Shown: positions 16,778 through 24,694 of the stretch, piece by piece
Layout: each line of letters opens with the position of its first letter
Position numbering within the stretch: the stretch's first letter is position 1
Source of the DNA: Litorilinea aerophila
GTDB lineage: Bacteria > Chloroflexota > Anaerolineae > Caldilineales > Caldilineaceae
Assembly: GCF_006569185.2 (NCBI RefSeq)
Contig: NZ_VIGC02000006.1
Location: 124,001 to 188,000 of the forward strand
DNA: 64,000 bases
Reading direction: 5' to 3'
Translations under genes and position numbers: made by a program
Notes under the pieces: generated by a model
Told to the model about the DNA's origin: nothing
Database searches by the model: none
What the model saw: only the letters and a program-made list of their open reading frames with translations

Positions 16778-17505
16778 GTTTTGAGGCGAAAACAAACGGC
16801 GCCGGAAGTCTGCAGAAGTGGGGTGGGGCGGCCGCTCTGTACGAAGCCCTGGCCTACATCATTGGCATTGTCGGATTTATCGCTGTGGTGAATATTTCCG
16901 AGGTTGCCGACCCGCTGCAGAAGGTGACCGCGATGGCCGCAAATCAGGGACTGCTGACCCTGCTGTACCTCCTGGTCTACGTGATCTGGGGCGCGTCTTT
17001 GGTTGTGCTGACCCTGGCCTTGCACGAACGTCTGCAGGGAGACGTCTCAGCCCTGGCCCGCACGGCGACGGCCTTCGGCATCATCTGGTCGGTGTTGGTG
17101 ATCGCCAGCGGGATGATCTACAACGTGGGCATGGGGACGGTTGTGGAACTCTCTGCCCACAATCCAGAACAGGCGGCCACGGTCTGGCTCGCGATCGAAT
17201 CCGTCTTCAATGGGCTGGGCGGCGGCGTGGAGGTGGTGGGCGGCATCTGGGTGCTGCTGTTGAGCGTCGCTGGGTTGCGCAACGGCGGACTGCCTCGACT
17301 GCTCAACTACCTGGGCTTTGTGGTGGGAGCCGCCGGCGTGGCGACTGTCGTCCCTGCCCTGGGCGAAACAGGCGCCATGACCTTCGGCCTGACCCAGATC
17401 GTCTGGTTCGTCTGGCTGGGCATTGCCATGCTGCGACGGCCTGCCGGTCTGGCCCTTCATTCTGCGCCGGGAGAGGTGGCCGTCCACCCCGCGCCGGCAC
17501 GGTAA
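16774..17505 (+). CDS. Multi-pass membrane protein, DUF4386-like
   Basis: The 243-residue protein starts at ATG 16774, overlapping the upstream stop codon, with AAGGAG at 16761-16766. About six hydrophobic helices are visible, beginning with a segment near A-Y-I-I-G-I-V-G-F-I-A-V-V, and including L-L-T-L-L-Y-L-L-V-Y-V-I-W-G, a Gly-rich segment F-N-G-L-G-G-G-V-E-V-V-G-G-I-W and T-Q-I-V-W-F-V-W-L-G near the end. This resembles the DUF4386 group of uncharacterised membrane proteins. It is part of a run of small membrane genes from 16.5 to 19.6 kb, probably one operon. Confidence 0.75.
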   Translation: MSFEAKTNGAGSLQKWGGAAALYEALAYIIGIVGFIAVVNISEVADPLQKVTAMAANQGLLTLLYLLVYVIWGASLVVLTLALHERLQGDVSALARTATAFGIIWSVLVIASGMIYNVGMGTVVELSAHNPEQAATVWLAIESVFNGLGGGVEVVGGIWVLLLSVAGLRNGGLPRLLNYLGFVVGAAGVATVVPALGETGAMTFGLTQIVWFVWLGIAMLRRPAGLALHSAPGEVAVHPAPAR

Positions 17506-17518
17506 CCGGCTGATTCAC

Positions 17519-18001
17519 ATGACGGGGCAGAACGTGACCCAGAGCCACCCGAATCCACAGGAAACAACGGCAACCATTGCTTCTTTCCAGCAGAAGAGTA
17601 CCGGTCTCTCCCTGGTTATCACCGCCAGCGCGGCGGCCTACTACATCGCCAACATGTGGCCCATGCGCCCTATTGCCCTGGCAAATGACGCCATCCCCGC
17701 CGGCTACGGTGGGCTGGTCCTGGGCACAGTCATCCTGATCATCCTGGCCCAGATCGTCTTGCAGGCCGTCCTGGCCATCGGTGCAGGGAGCACACCGGCC
17801 CCCACCGCACATGAGCGGAACGCCGCCATGAAGGCCAATCGCAACGCTTACCCAGTGCTTGTGACAGGTCTTCTGGCCGCTGTGGGCTCCGTCTTCCTAC
17901 AGGAACTGACCCCCTTCTGCACGGCCAACATTGCCATTCTGTCCTTCATGGCCGCGGAGATGGTGCGGCTTGGCTCCCAGCTCGTCTACGCGCGGCGATA
18001 A
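17519..18001 (+). CDS. Four-helix membrane protein of unknown function
   Basis: The product has 160 residues from ATG 17519; the reading frame is open further upstream but only over the previous gene. Four hydrophobic helices are visible: L-S-L-V-I-T-A-S-A-A-A-Y-Y, L-V-L-G-T-V-I-L-I-I-L, Y-P-V-L-V-T-G-L-L-A-A-V-G, and T-A-N-I-A-I-L-S-F-M-A-A. I recognise no named family. It follows the DUF4386-like gene by 13 bp, and no strong ribosome site is visible, so translation may be coupled. Confidence 0.65.
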   Translation: MTGQNVTQSHPNPQETTATIASFQQKSTGLSLVITASAAAYYIANMWPMRPIALANDAIPAGYGGLVLGTVILIILAQIVLQAVLAIGAGSTPAPTAHERNAAMKANRNAYPVLVTGLLAAVGSVFLQELTPFCTANIAILSFMAAEMVRLGSQLVYARR

Positions 18002-18107
18002 CTTGGCTGCGGGGGAGGCTTGTCGAACGTCCCCGGATTCGACAAGCCCCGGCAGTCCCAGGGGAAATACCATCTCAATCAAGATGACGTCCTGGAGGAG
18101 AAGAAAG

Positions 18108-19142
18108 ATGAGAACGAGACAACTTTTCAAAACGATCGGGTTCGGCTTGTTGACCCTGATTGGCGTCACGATGGCAGCGCTTGTCGGACTGTTTGTCGCC
18201 ACAGATGGGGAGCAGTCAGTGCCTCACACGGTGGCCACAGACACTACGCTGCCTCGTGTCGAGATCGATGGTGTGACCTTCCACGCCGAGACCTTTGGCG
18301 ACCCGGCCAATCCGACGGTGGTGGTAGTGCATGGCGGCCCAGGCGGCGACTATGGCTACCTGCTCAACCTGCACCAACTCGCTAACGACTACTTTGTGGT
18401 CTTCTACGACCAGCGCGGGGCAGGCTTATCAGCGCGGGTCCCAGCAGAGGAGATCACTTTACAAAGCTCTGTGGAGGATCTGCACCGCATTGTCAACCAC
18501 TTTGGACAAGGCGAAACCGTACGCCTCGTTGGGCATTCTTGGGGCGCCATGCTGGTGGCAGCTTACGTCGGGCAGCATCCCGACAGCGCGGCGCAGGTCG
18601 TCCTGGCGGAGCCAGGGGCGCTGGACAATGCCGGGTTGGCGCGCTTCAGCGAACGGCAGGCCGCCTCCGCCTGGAGCTTTGCCTACTATCGTTTGCTCGT
18701 CTCCGCCATCTTCGAATCCCTCCACCTGGATGGACCGGATGCCGAGGCCCAGATGGATTATATCTACGGCCAGATGTCGGCCAACTTTACCAATACGGCT
18801 GCTTCCGGCTACCGCTGCGAAGATGAGAACGTGGTCGCCGTTCAGCCGGATGTCCCTGTGCCGCCCCGCCGCTTTGGCGCGACCGCGTACAAGGCTTTGT
18901 TTAACCCCGAGGCGGATCTGTCGCCGATTGCCGCCAATGCGGACAATTTCAGGGGCGATGTCCTGTTCATGGCTTCGGAATGTAGCCGGTTTATCGGCGA
19001 AGCATTTCAGCGGGGACAGATGGGCCTTTTCCCCCAGGCAAAACTGGTGGTGATTCCGGACGCAGGACATGAAATGATTGGCGAAAATCCGGTGGAAAGC
19101 CTGGCCGCCATCCGGGCCTACTTCGATGGTGGAGACTTATGA
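18108..19142 (+). CDS. Membrane-anchored alpha/beta hydrolase, proline iminopeptidase-like
   Basis: The 344-residue protein has GGAGGAG 8 nt before ATG 18108. One N-terminal helix (about 8-31) anchors or exports it, and the rest is the alpha/beta hydrolase fold: oxyanion motif H-G-G-P-G-G at 75-80, D-Q-R-G-A-G at 101-106, nucleophile elbow G-H-S144-W-G, and catalytic His in P-D-A-G-H-E-M near the end. H-G-G-P-G together with D-Q-R-G is the hallmark of prolyl iminopeptidases and related peptidases. It probably acts outside the membrane. The catalytic Asp is not obvious in the usual G-R-x-D form. Confidence 0.85.
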   Translation: MRTRQLFKTIGFGLLTLIGVTMAALVGLFVATDGEQSVPHTVATDTTLPRVEIDGVTFHAETFGDPANPTVVVVHGGPGGDYGYLLNLHQLANDYFVVFYDQRGAGLSARVPAEEITLQSSVEDLHRIVNHFGQGETVRLVGHSWGAMLVAAYVGQHPDSAAQVVLAEPGALDNAGLARFSERQAASAWSFAYYRLLVSAIFESLHLDGPDAEAQMDYIYGQMSANFTNTAASGYRCEDENVVAVQPDVPVPPRRFGATAYKALFNPEADLSPIAANADNFRGDVLFMASECSRFIGEAFQRGQMGLFPQAKLVVIPDAGHEMIGENPVESLAAIRAYFDGGDL

Positions 19143-19210
19143 CCTGGCGCGTCCCGCTGTCGGGCAAGGGTCACAACGGCTTGAATCCTTCGAATCCAAG
19201 GAGCATATAG

Positions 19211-19615
19211 TTGGCGCCTCTTTTCGACTTGAATGTTGTCAGCATAGCTGCCCATGTCGCCACGGCGCTCTTCGCCATCTTCATCGGCATGCAGATCCTG
19301 CTCGCTGCCGGCGTCTTGCCTGTCACCATCGCCTGGGGTGGACGGCAGCCAGTGCTGACGCCTGCTTTGCGCGTAGCCAGCGTGGCGGCGGCTCTCATTT
19401 TGACCTTTTTTATCTATGTCATCCGCTATCGGGCCGGGCTGATGGGGCAGACACCGGCGCCGCCCTGGATCCCCATTGCCGCCTGGGGGGTCACCGGATT
19501 CATGGCCCTCAACACGCTGGGAAACTTCGCCTCTGTGAACAAGGTGGAGCGCTTTGTCTCCGGCCCGCTGACCGTAATGATTGCCCTGGCCTGCCTGGTG
19601 ATCGCTGCGTCTTGA
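19211..19615 (+). CDS. Small multi-pass membrane protein with TTG start
   Basis: The product has 134 residues and about four hydrophobic helices, beginning V-V-S-I-A-A-H-V-A-T-A-L-F-A-I-F and ending F-V-S-G-P-L-T-V-M-I-A-L-A-C-L-V-I-A. No ATG opens the frame. TTG 19211 is supported by AAGGAG at 19199-19204, 6 nt upstream, and by the fact that the first helix begins a few residues later. I recognise no named family. It ends the run of membrane genes. Confidence 0.65.
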   Translation: MAPLFDLNVVSIAAHVATALFAIFIGMQILLAAGVLPVTIAWGGRQPVLTPALRVASVAAALILTFFIYVIRYRAGLMGQTPAPPWIPIAAWGVTGFMALNTLGNFASVNKVERFVSGPLTVMIALACLVIAAS

Positions 19616-19637
19616 GAGCCATCGGCGCTGGCTCTCA
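19613..19637 (+). terminator. Hairpin overlapping the stop codon, weak terminator
   Basis: TGAGAGCC (19613-19620) pairs with GGCTCTCA (19630-19637) around a 9-nt loop, starting at the TGA stop codon. There is no T-run, so terminator function is uncertain. Confidence 0.35.
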
Positions 19638-19681
19638 GGCACCACAGGCAGGTGAAACGTCCCCTCAAACCCCGCCTTCGA

Positions 19682-19709
19682 TTGACAAATGGTTCCATTC
19701 CCATTAGAG
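19682..19709 (+). promoter_or_regulatory. Candidate promoter of the second sulfatase
   Basis: TTGACA at 19682-19687 matches the -35 consensus; TAGAGT at 19704-19709 is a moderate -10 at 16-bp spacing. It lies about 60 bp before the sulfatase start codon. Confidence 0.4.
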
Positions 19710-19770
19710 TACTGCCCAGGATCCTATCCACTCCTACCAGTGACTATCCTACATCATCTGCTGACATCTC

Positions 19771-21144
19771 ATGGCCACCCATCCCAATATCCTGCTCATC
19801 ATTTCGGACGATCATCGCCACAGTGCCCTCCACGGCTTTGGCGAGCCCGCGGTACAAACGCCGGTTCTGGATCGGCTGGCAGCCGACGGGGTAGCCATGC
19901 GCCGGGCCCACATCATGGGGGGCATGACCGGCGCGGTATGCATTCCGGCGCGCGCCTGCCTCCACACCGGGGCCCATGTCTTCCGCTGCTCTGTGGGCCA
20001 CAGCGTGGAAGCAGGCCGGGCGCTCTCCACCCTGAACCCCGAGCTGGCCCTGCTGGGGGAAACCCTGCGTGGGGCCGGCTACCAGACCTTTGCCACGGGG
20101 AAGTGGCACAACGACCGGGCCAGCTTCGCCCGTAGTTTTGAAGGCGCGGCCCGCATCTTCTTCGGCGGCATGTGCGACCACGACAAGGTCCCCCTGCACG
20201 ACTTTGACCCCACGGGCGCCTACCCGCCGGAGCAGGCCTACATCGGCGAGGGCTTCTCCAGCGAGCTCTTCGCCGACGCCGCGGTGGATTTTCTGACCAA
20301 CCACGCAGACGGCCGTCCCTTTTTCCTGTACCTGGCCTTCACTGCCCCCCACGACCCCCGCACCCCACCGCCAGAGTACGCCGCCCTCTACGACCCGGCT
20401 GCCATCCCGCTACCGCCCAATTTCTTGCCTGAACATCCCTTCGACAATGGTGAGCTGCGGGTGCGGGATGAACAGTTGGCGCCCTGGCCCCGCACGCCCG
20501 AGGTGATCCGCCAGCACATGGCCGATTACTACGGCATGATCAGCCACATGGACGCCCAGATCGGCCGGGTGTTGGATGCGCTGGATCAAGCCGGCCACGC
20601 GGACAACACCCTGGTCGTCTACCTGGCGGACCATGGCCTGGCCGTGGGGCAGCACGGCCTCATGGGCAAGCAGAACCTGTACGACCACAGCATCCGGGTG
20701 CCCCTGATCCTACGCGGGCCGGGTGTGCCCGCCGGCCGCCAGGTGAACGAGCTGGTCTACAGCTACGACCTCTTCCCCACCCTCTGCGACCTGGTGGGCC
20801 TGCCCATCCCGCCCACGGTGGACAGCCGCAGCTTTGCTGGCCTGGTGCAGGGGCGGGAGACATCCGGCCGGGAGACGGTCTTCGCGGTCTACAAGGATGT
20901 ACAGCGCATGGTCAGCGATGGCCGCTGGAAGCTGATCCGCTACTACCGGGCCCACGAGCGCGGCGTGGGCGAGGATCGGCTCCAGCTCTTCCACCTGGCC
21001 GAAGACCTCTGGGAAACCCAAGATCTGGCCGGCCAGTCGGCCTATCGCCACGAGCTGGAGCGGCTGGCCCAGGCCCTGGCCGATTGGATGCAGGCCGTGG
21101 GCGATCCCCTGGCCGCGGTCCCTATCCTCCCCAACAGCCCCTAG
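19771..21144 (+). CDS. Type I sulfatase, second copy in the window
   Basis: The 457-residue protein opens with N-I-L-L-I-I-S-D-D-H (metal Asp13, Asp14) and carries the formylglycine motif C57-I-P-A-R-A-C-L-H-T-G. G-K-W-H-N-D replaces the more usual G-K-W-H-L-G, and a further catalytic segment A-D-H-G-L-A-V-G-Q-H-G-L-M-G-K lies near 290. No signal peptide is visible. Compared with the sulfatase at 9827 it has a shorter middle region. It is followed by an SMP-30 lactonase, which suggests stepwise processing of a sulfated sugar. It depends on a formylglycine-generating enzyme not present here. Confidence 0.92.
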   Translation: MATHPNILLIISDDHRHSALHGFGEPAVQTPVLDRLAADGVAMRRAHIMGGMTGAVCIPARACLHTGAHVFRCSVGHSVEAGRALSTLNPELALLGETLRGAGYQTFATGKWHNDRASFARSFEGAARIFFGGMCDHDKVPLHDFDPTGAYPPEQAYIGEGFSSELFADAAVDFLTNHADGRPFFLYLAFTAPHDPRTPPPEYAALYDPAAIPLPPNFLPEHPFDNGELRVRDEQLAPWPRTPEVIRQHMADYYGMISHMDAQIGRVLDALDQAGHADNTLVVYLADHGLAVGQHGLMGKQNLYDHSIRVPLILRGPGVPAGRQVNELVYSYDLFPTLCDLVGLPIPPTVDSRSFAGLVQGRETSGRETVFAVYKDVQRMVSDGRWKLIRYYRAHERGVGEDRLQLFHLAEDLWETQDLAGQSAYRHELERLAQALADWMQAVGDPLAAVPILPNSP

Positions 21145-21176
21145 CACCGAGAGGCGTCAAGGCGCCTCCATCGGTG
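21145..21176 (+). terminator. Two-part hairpin directly after the sulfatase stop
   Basis: CACCGA (21145-21150) pairs with TCGGTG (21171-21176), and inside it GAGGCG (21151-21156) pairs with CGCCTC (21163-21168). It starts the base after the stop codon. No T-run follows, so it may be a stabiliser or a weak terminator. Confidence 0.4.
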
Positions 21177-21233
21177 AAATCTGTGGTGTCTGCAACGGAC
21201 TTATCTGTGGATACAAACTGATGGAGAAAGCAC

Positions 21234-22097
21234 ATGGAACCCGAACTGATTGCCGACTATCAATGTGTCACCGGGGAAGGTCCCCTCTGGCATCCCCAGG
21301 AGGGCCGCCTCTACTGGGTCGACATCCCCACCGGGCGCATGTTCCGCTATGATCCGGCCACGGGCCACCACGAACAGTTTTACCAGGGCGACGTGGTGGG
21401 CGGCTTCACCATCCAGGACGACGGCGCCCTGCTGCTGTTCATGGCCCGGGGCGCGGTCAAGATCTGGCGAGACGGCCAGCTGGAGACGGTGATCGAGGAG
21501 ATCCCGGAGGAGCGGGAATCCCGCTTCAACGACGTCTTTGCCGACCCGGAAGGGCGGGTCTTCTGCGGCACCATGCCCACTCGAGAGCGGGGCGGCCATC
21601 TGTACCGCCTGGACACCGACGGCTCCCTGCACAAGTTGCTGGATGGCATCCAGGTTTCCAACGGCATGGGCCTGACCCTGGACCGTCGTCAGCTCTACTA
21701 CACCGAATCGGGCGCGAAGAAGATCTACCTCTTCGACTACGACCAGGCCACGGGCGAACTTTCCAACCGGCGGATCTTCAAGGATCTGAGCGGTGAGGAG
21801 GGCGTGCCCGACGGTATGACCGTGGACGCGGAGGGGTGCGTCTGGTCTGCCCGCTGGGATGGGAGCTGCCTGGTGCGCTATTCGCCGGAAGGCGAGGAGC
21901 TGCAGCGCATCTTCTTTCCGGCCAAAAAGGTCTCCAGCGTCATCTTCGGCGGCCCGGACTGCACGGACGTCTACGTCACCACCGCGGGTGGCAACGACAA
22001 GGCCACCAACGGCCCGGGAGCGGGCGCGCTCTTCCGCCTGCGCCTGGGCATCCGGGGCCTACCCGAATTTCCGTCGCGCGTCCATCCGCCCCGGTGA
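21234..22097 (+). CDS. SMP-30/gluconolactonase family lactonase
   Basis: The 287-residue six-bladed propeller protein has all four expected metal ligands: E15 in G-E-G-P-L-W, N99 in R-F-N-D-V, N143 in S-N-G-M and D193 in P-D-G-M. These enzymes hydrolyse sugar lactones using Ca or Zn. The usual length is near 290-300. The position after a sulfatase suggests hydrolysis of a lactone formed by sugar oxidation. The start at ATG 21234 has a GGAGAAAG ribosome site upstream. Confidence 0.93.
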   Translation: MEPELIADYQCVTGEGPLWHPQEGRLYWVDIPTGRMFRYDPATGHHEQFYQGDVVGGFTIQDDGALLLFMARGAVKIWRDGQLETVIEEIPEERESRFNDVFADPEGRVFCGTMPTRERGGHLYRLDTDGSLHKLLDGIQVSNGMGLTLDRRQLYYTESGAKKIYLFDYDQATGELSNRRIFKDLSGEEGVPDGMTVDAEGCVWSARWDGSCLVRYSPEGEELQRIFFPAKKVSSVIFGGPDCTDVYVTTAGGNDKATNGPGAGALFRLRLGIRGLPEFPSRVHPPR

Positions 22098-22150
22098 AAC
22101 CGGAAAAGTGCAGTGTGCCGCAGCGAGCGGAGAAGTTCTCGAGCAGTTAC

Positions 22151-22241
22151 GTAGTGCGTAGCGCGTGGCGCGTCGAGCAATGGCCCAGGAGATCCTCCTG
22201 GGCCCAGTCAGTCGGTTCACGCACCACGCACTACCCATTAC
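22151..22241. repeat. Facing arrays of 7-bp units with central hairpin (GTAGTGC family)
   Basis: Four 7-bp units starting GTAGTGC, GTAGCGC run 22151-22178; four units of the same type run on the opposite strand at 22214-22241. Between them GGCCCAGGAG (22182-22191) pairs perfectly with CTCCTGGGCC (22195-22204). The whole region could fold as a cruciform or long hairpin. Related arms occur at 32584-32698. Confidence 0.7.
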
Positions 22242-22262
22242 GTGCCATGTACCTACCAGCAT

Positions 22263-23171
22263 ATGGTTATGAATTCATTTTCCCAGATGGATGCCGATCT
22301 CATCGCCGAGCAAGAGGCGCTGTGGACGGCCCTCAATCGTTTTCTAAATCGCCTGACTTCCGCTGAGTGGTCTCATCCCCACGGCAAGACCTGGACCTTT
22401 GCGGATGTGCCTTACCACCTGGCCATCTTCAACCGCCTGTTGGTGGACGCCATTGAGCAGGGCACGGCCGTGGTTGAGCCCGAGGCCATCACCACCCTGG
22501 CGGAGCTGGATGCCTGGAACCAGGCCCAGTTTGCCCGCCGGCCCATCGGCCAGACCGGGCGCCAGGCCTTTGACACCATGCGGTCCAGCCAGGATGCCCT
22601 GCGCACCCTCCTTCATCGCCTGTTGGATCACCACGGTCCTCAGGTCCTGGATTGGCCCGTGTGGCTGCCCATCCTGCGGGTGCGGGGCTGGCGTACCCTG
22701 CGCCTGGCCCTGGAGTATAACCTCTGGCATCAGTGGTTCCATTTCGTCGAAGCCCAACTTCGCCGGGACAACACGCTGCCCCATCTGCCGCCCTCGCTGG
22801 TGGAGCGGGCCCTGAACTTCCATATGGAATTGAGCGCGGGCGCAGTCACGCCGACCCGGCAGGTCCTGCGCTGGACTTTGAGCCTGAGCGGGGAAGGCGG
22901 CGGTGAGTGGACCTTCTACGTGGGCGATGGCGGCTGTCAGGTGGAGCCGGGGGCGGTGGATGCGCCGGACATCCGCATGGAGACCGACATTGCCACCTAC
23001 CTGAAGGTCTCTGCCTTTGCGCTGCAGAATCCCATGCTGGCCATGCTCAAGGGGCAGATCAAAGTGCAAGGGCTGACCAGGGTCGGGCAGCTACAGCGCC
23101 TGTTCGCCGTGAACCCGGACCATGTTTGGCCACCCATGGCCCGGGGCGCTGCGGTACCCGCCGGCGAGTGA
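22263..23171 (+). CDS. DinB/maleylpyruvate isomerase-like N-domain fused to SCP2 sterol-carrier domain
   Basis: The protein has about 302 residues from ATG 22263; ATG 22269 or 22287 is also possible because no clear ribosome site is seen. Residues 1-150 have the helical DinB/MDMPI pattern (E-A-L-W-T-A-L-N-R-F-L, Y-H-L-A-I-F-N-R-L-L-V-D, W-H-Q-W-F-H). Residues about 190-300 match the SCP2 fold (D-I-R-M-E-T-D, Y-L-K-V-S-A-F-A-L-Q-N-P, L-A-M-L-K-G-Q-I-K-V-Q-G). SCP2 domains bind lipids or hydrophobic ligands. The function is unknown. It lies 28 bp before the LarA-type gene. Confidence 0.75.
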   Translation: MVMNSFSQMDADLIAEQEALWTALNRFLNRLTSAEWSHPHGKTWTFADVPYHLAIFNRLLVDAIEQGTAVVEPEAITTLAELDAWNQAQFARRPIGQTGRQAFDTMRSSQDALRTLLHRLLDHHGPQVLDWPVWLPILRVRGWRTLRLALEYNLWHQWFHFVEAQLRRDNTLPHLPPSLVERALNFHMELSAGAVTPTRQVLRWTLSLSGEGGGEWTFYVGDGGCQVEPGAVDAPDIRMETDIATYLKVSAFALQNPMLAMLKGQIKVQGLTRVGQLQRLFAVNPDHVWPPMARGAAVPAGE

Positions 23172-23199
23172 TGAATTGGGCAAGGGAAGGAGGAGCATC

Positions 23200-24483
23200 A
23201 TGCGGGTAGAGTTGGCCTATGGCCGCCATGGTCTGGAGGTCGAATTGCCAGAGCAGACCCACGTGCTGACGTCCCGGCCGGTGCCCGGCCTGCCGGATGA
23301 AAGGGCCGCGCTGCGCCAGGCCCTGCGAGCCCCCATTGCTTCGGAACCCCTGGCGGCCCGGGTCAAGCCGGGGGACAAGGTGTTGGTGGTCCACAGCGAC
23401 ATCACCCGGGCCACCCCCAACGACCGCATCCTGCCAGTGCTGCTGGCGGAGCTGGAGGCGGCCGGCGTGGCCCGCCAGGACATCACCCTGCTCAACGCGC
23501 TGGGGACCCACCGCCCACAGACCGAGGCCGAGCTGCGGGGTATGTTGGGCGACGCCATCGTGGACAACTACCGTTGCCTGCAACACGACGCCTACGACGA
23601 CGCCAACCTGGTGCCCCTGGGCACCACTTCCTTCGGCCATCCTGTCCGGGTCAACCGGCTGCTGGTGGAGTCGGACCTGGCCATTTTGACCGGCTTCATC
23701 GAGCCCCACTTTTTCGCTGGCTTCAGTGGTGGCCCCAAGGGGGTGTTGCCTGCCCTGGCCGGCGCGGAGAGCGTCCTCAGCAACCATGGCCGGGCCATGA
23801 TCGCCCATCCCAAGGCCACCTGGGGCGTGACCGAGGGCAACCCCATCTGGGAGGAGATGCGGGAGGTGGCGTTGATGGTGCAGCCCACTTTCCTCCTCAA
23901 CGTGACCCTCAACGCCCAGAAGCAGATCACGGGTGTCTTCGCGGGGGATCTGCTGGCCGCGCACCGGGCTGGCTGTGAGTTCGTCCGCCAGCACGCCATG
24001 GTTCCGGTGGATGAGCCCTACGACATTGTCATCACCACCAACAGCGGCTACCCCCTGGACCAGAACCTCTACCAGTGCGTGAAGGGCATGAGCGCCGCCC
24101 GCCAGATCGTGCGACCCGGCGGGGTCATCATCCTGGCCGGCGCCTGCCAGGATGGCCTGCCGGATCATGGCCGCTACGCCCAGCTCCTGGCCGAAGGCGG
24201 CTCGCCCCAGGGGGTGCTGGACCTGATCGCCCGGCCGGGCTTCGCCGCCCAGGACCAGTGGCAGGTCCAGATCCAGGCCCAGATCCAGCTCCACGCGGAT
24301 GTGCGAGTCTACAGCGATGGCCTCAGCGACGCCCAGATCGAGCAGGCCCTCTTCACCCCTTGCCGCAACATCAGTGCCACCGTCACCTGTCTGCTGGAGC
24401 AGATGGGGCCAGACGCCCGCATCTGCGTTCTGCCCGAGGGGCCCCAGACCATCGCCTACGTGCGCAATGGCGTCGGCGAGTAG
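23200..24483 (+). CDS. Nickel-dependent lactate racemase family protein (LarA-like, DUF2088)
   Basis: The 427-residue protein has GGAAGGAGG upstream of ATG 23200. The catalytic residues of the LarA family are present with constant offset from the Lactobacillus plantarum enzyme: H104 in G-T-H-R, H170 in E-P-H-F, K180 in G-G-P-K-G-V and H196 in S-N-H-G. LarA needs the nickel-pincer nucleotide cofactor made by LarB, LarC and LarE, none of which is in the window. Many homologues racemise other 2-hydroxy acids. In this context the substrate could be a hydroxy acid from sugar-acid breakdown. Confidence 0.9.
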   Translation: MRVELAYGRHGLEVELPEQTHVLTSRPVPGLPDERAALRQALRAPIASEPLAARVKPGDKVLVVHSDITRATPNDRILPVLLAELEAAGVARQDITLLNALGTHRPQTEAELRGMLGDAIVDNYRCLQHDAYDDANLVPLGTTSFGHPVRVNRLLVESDLAILTGFIEPHFFAGFSGGPKGVLPALAGAESVLSNHGRAMIAHPKATWGVTEGNPIWEEMREVALMVQPTFLLNVTLNAQKQITGVFAGDLLAAHRAGCEFVRQHAMVPVDEPYDIVITTNSGYPLDQNLYQCVKGMSAARQIVRPGGVIILAGACQDGLPDHGRYAQLLAEGGSPQGVLDLIARPGFAAQDQWQVQIQAQIQLHADVRVYSDGLSDAQIEQALFTPCRNISATVTCLLEQMGPDARICVLPEGPQTIAYVRNGVGE

Positions 24484-24571
24484 AACCAGGGCGCCATCCC
24501 GTGCGACAGAGGGGCGTACGGCAGACGTCAGTTCGTTGACAGGTTGGCATCGGGCATGGGCGCCGGGCCCC

Positions 24572-24580
24572 TGCTATACT
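24572..24580 (+). promoter_or_regulatory. Extended -10 promoter of candidate small RNA
   Basis: TGCTATACT at 24572-24580 is an extended -10 element, predicting transcription from about 24587. No protein gene follows on this strand. Confidence 0.5.
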
Positions 24581-24586
24581 GGCCAT

Positions 24587-24667
24587 GAGCAAATACCAGG
24601 AAGCTGCCATTGTGACGGTATCCTGTGGGGGGATGCTGCCGGGGAGACGGCTTCCTGGTATTTTTTT
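24587..24667 (+). ncRNA. Candidate small RNA of about 80 nt with long closing stem and T-run
   Basis: AAATACCAGGAAGC (24591-24604) pairs perfectly with GCTTCCTGGTATTT (24650-24663), closing a 45-nt internal region, and is followed by TTTT. The predicted start of transcription from the extended -10 falls 4 nt before the stem. Inside the loop are small stem options such as GCCG (24638-24641) with CGGC (24648-24651), competing with the main stem. It does not match 6S, SRP, tmRNA or RNase P. The alternative explanation is a terminator for the larA-like gene; the promoter directly in front argues for a separate RNA. Confidence 0.5.
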
Positions 24668-24694
24668 GTTTCCCTTTTGTGAGGTCTGTGGACT

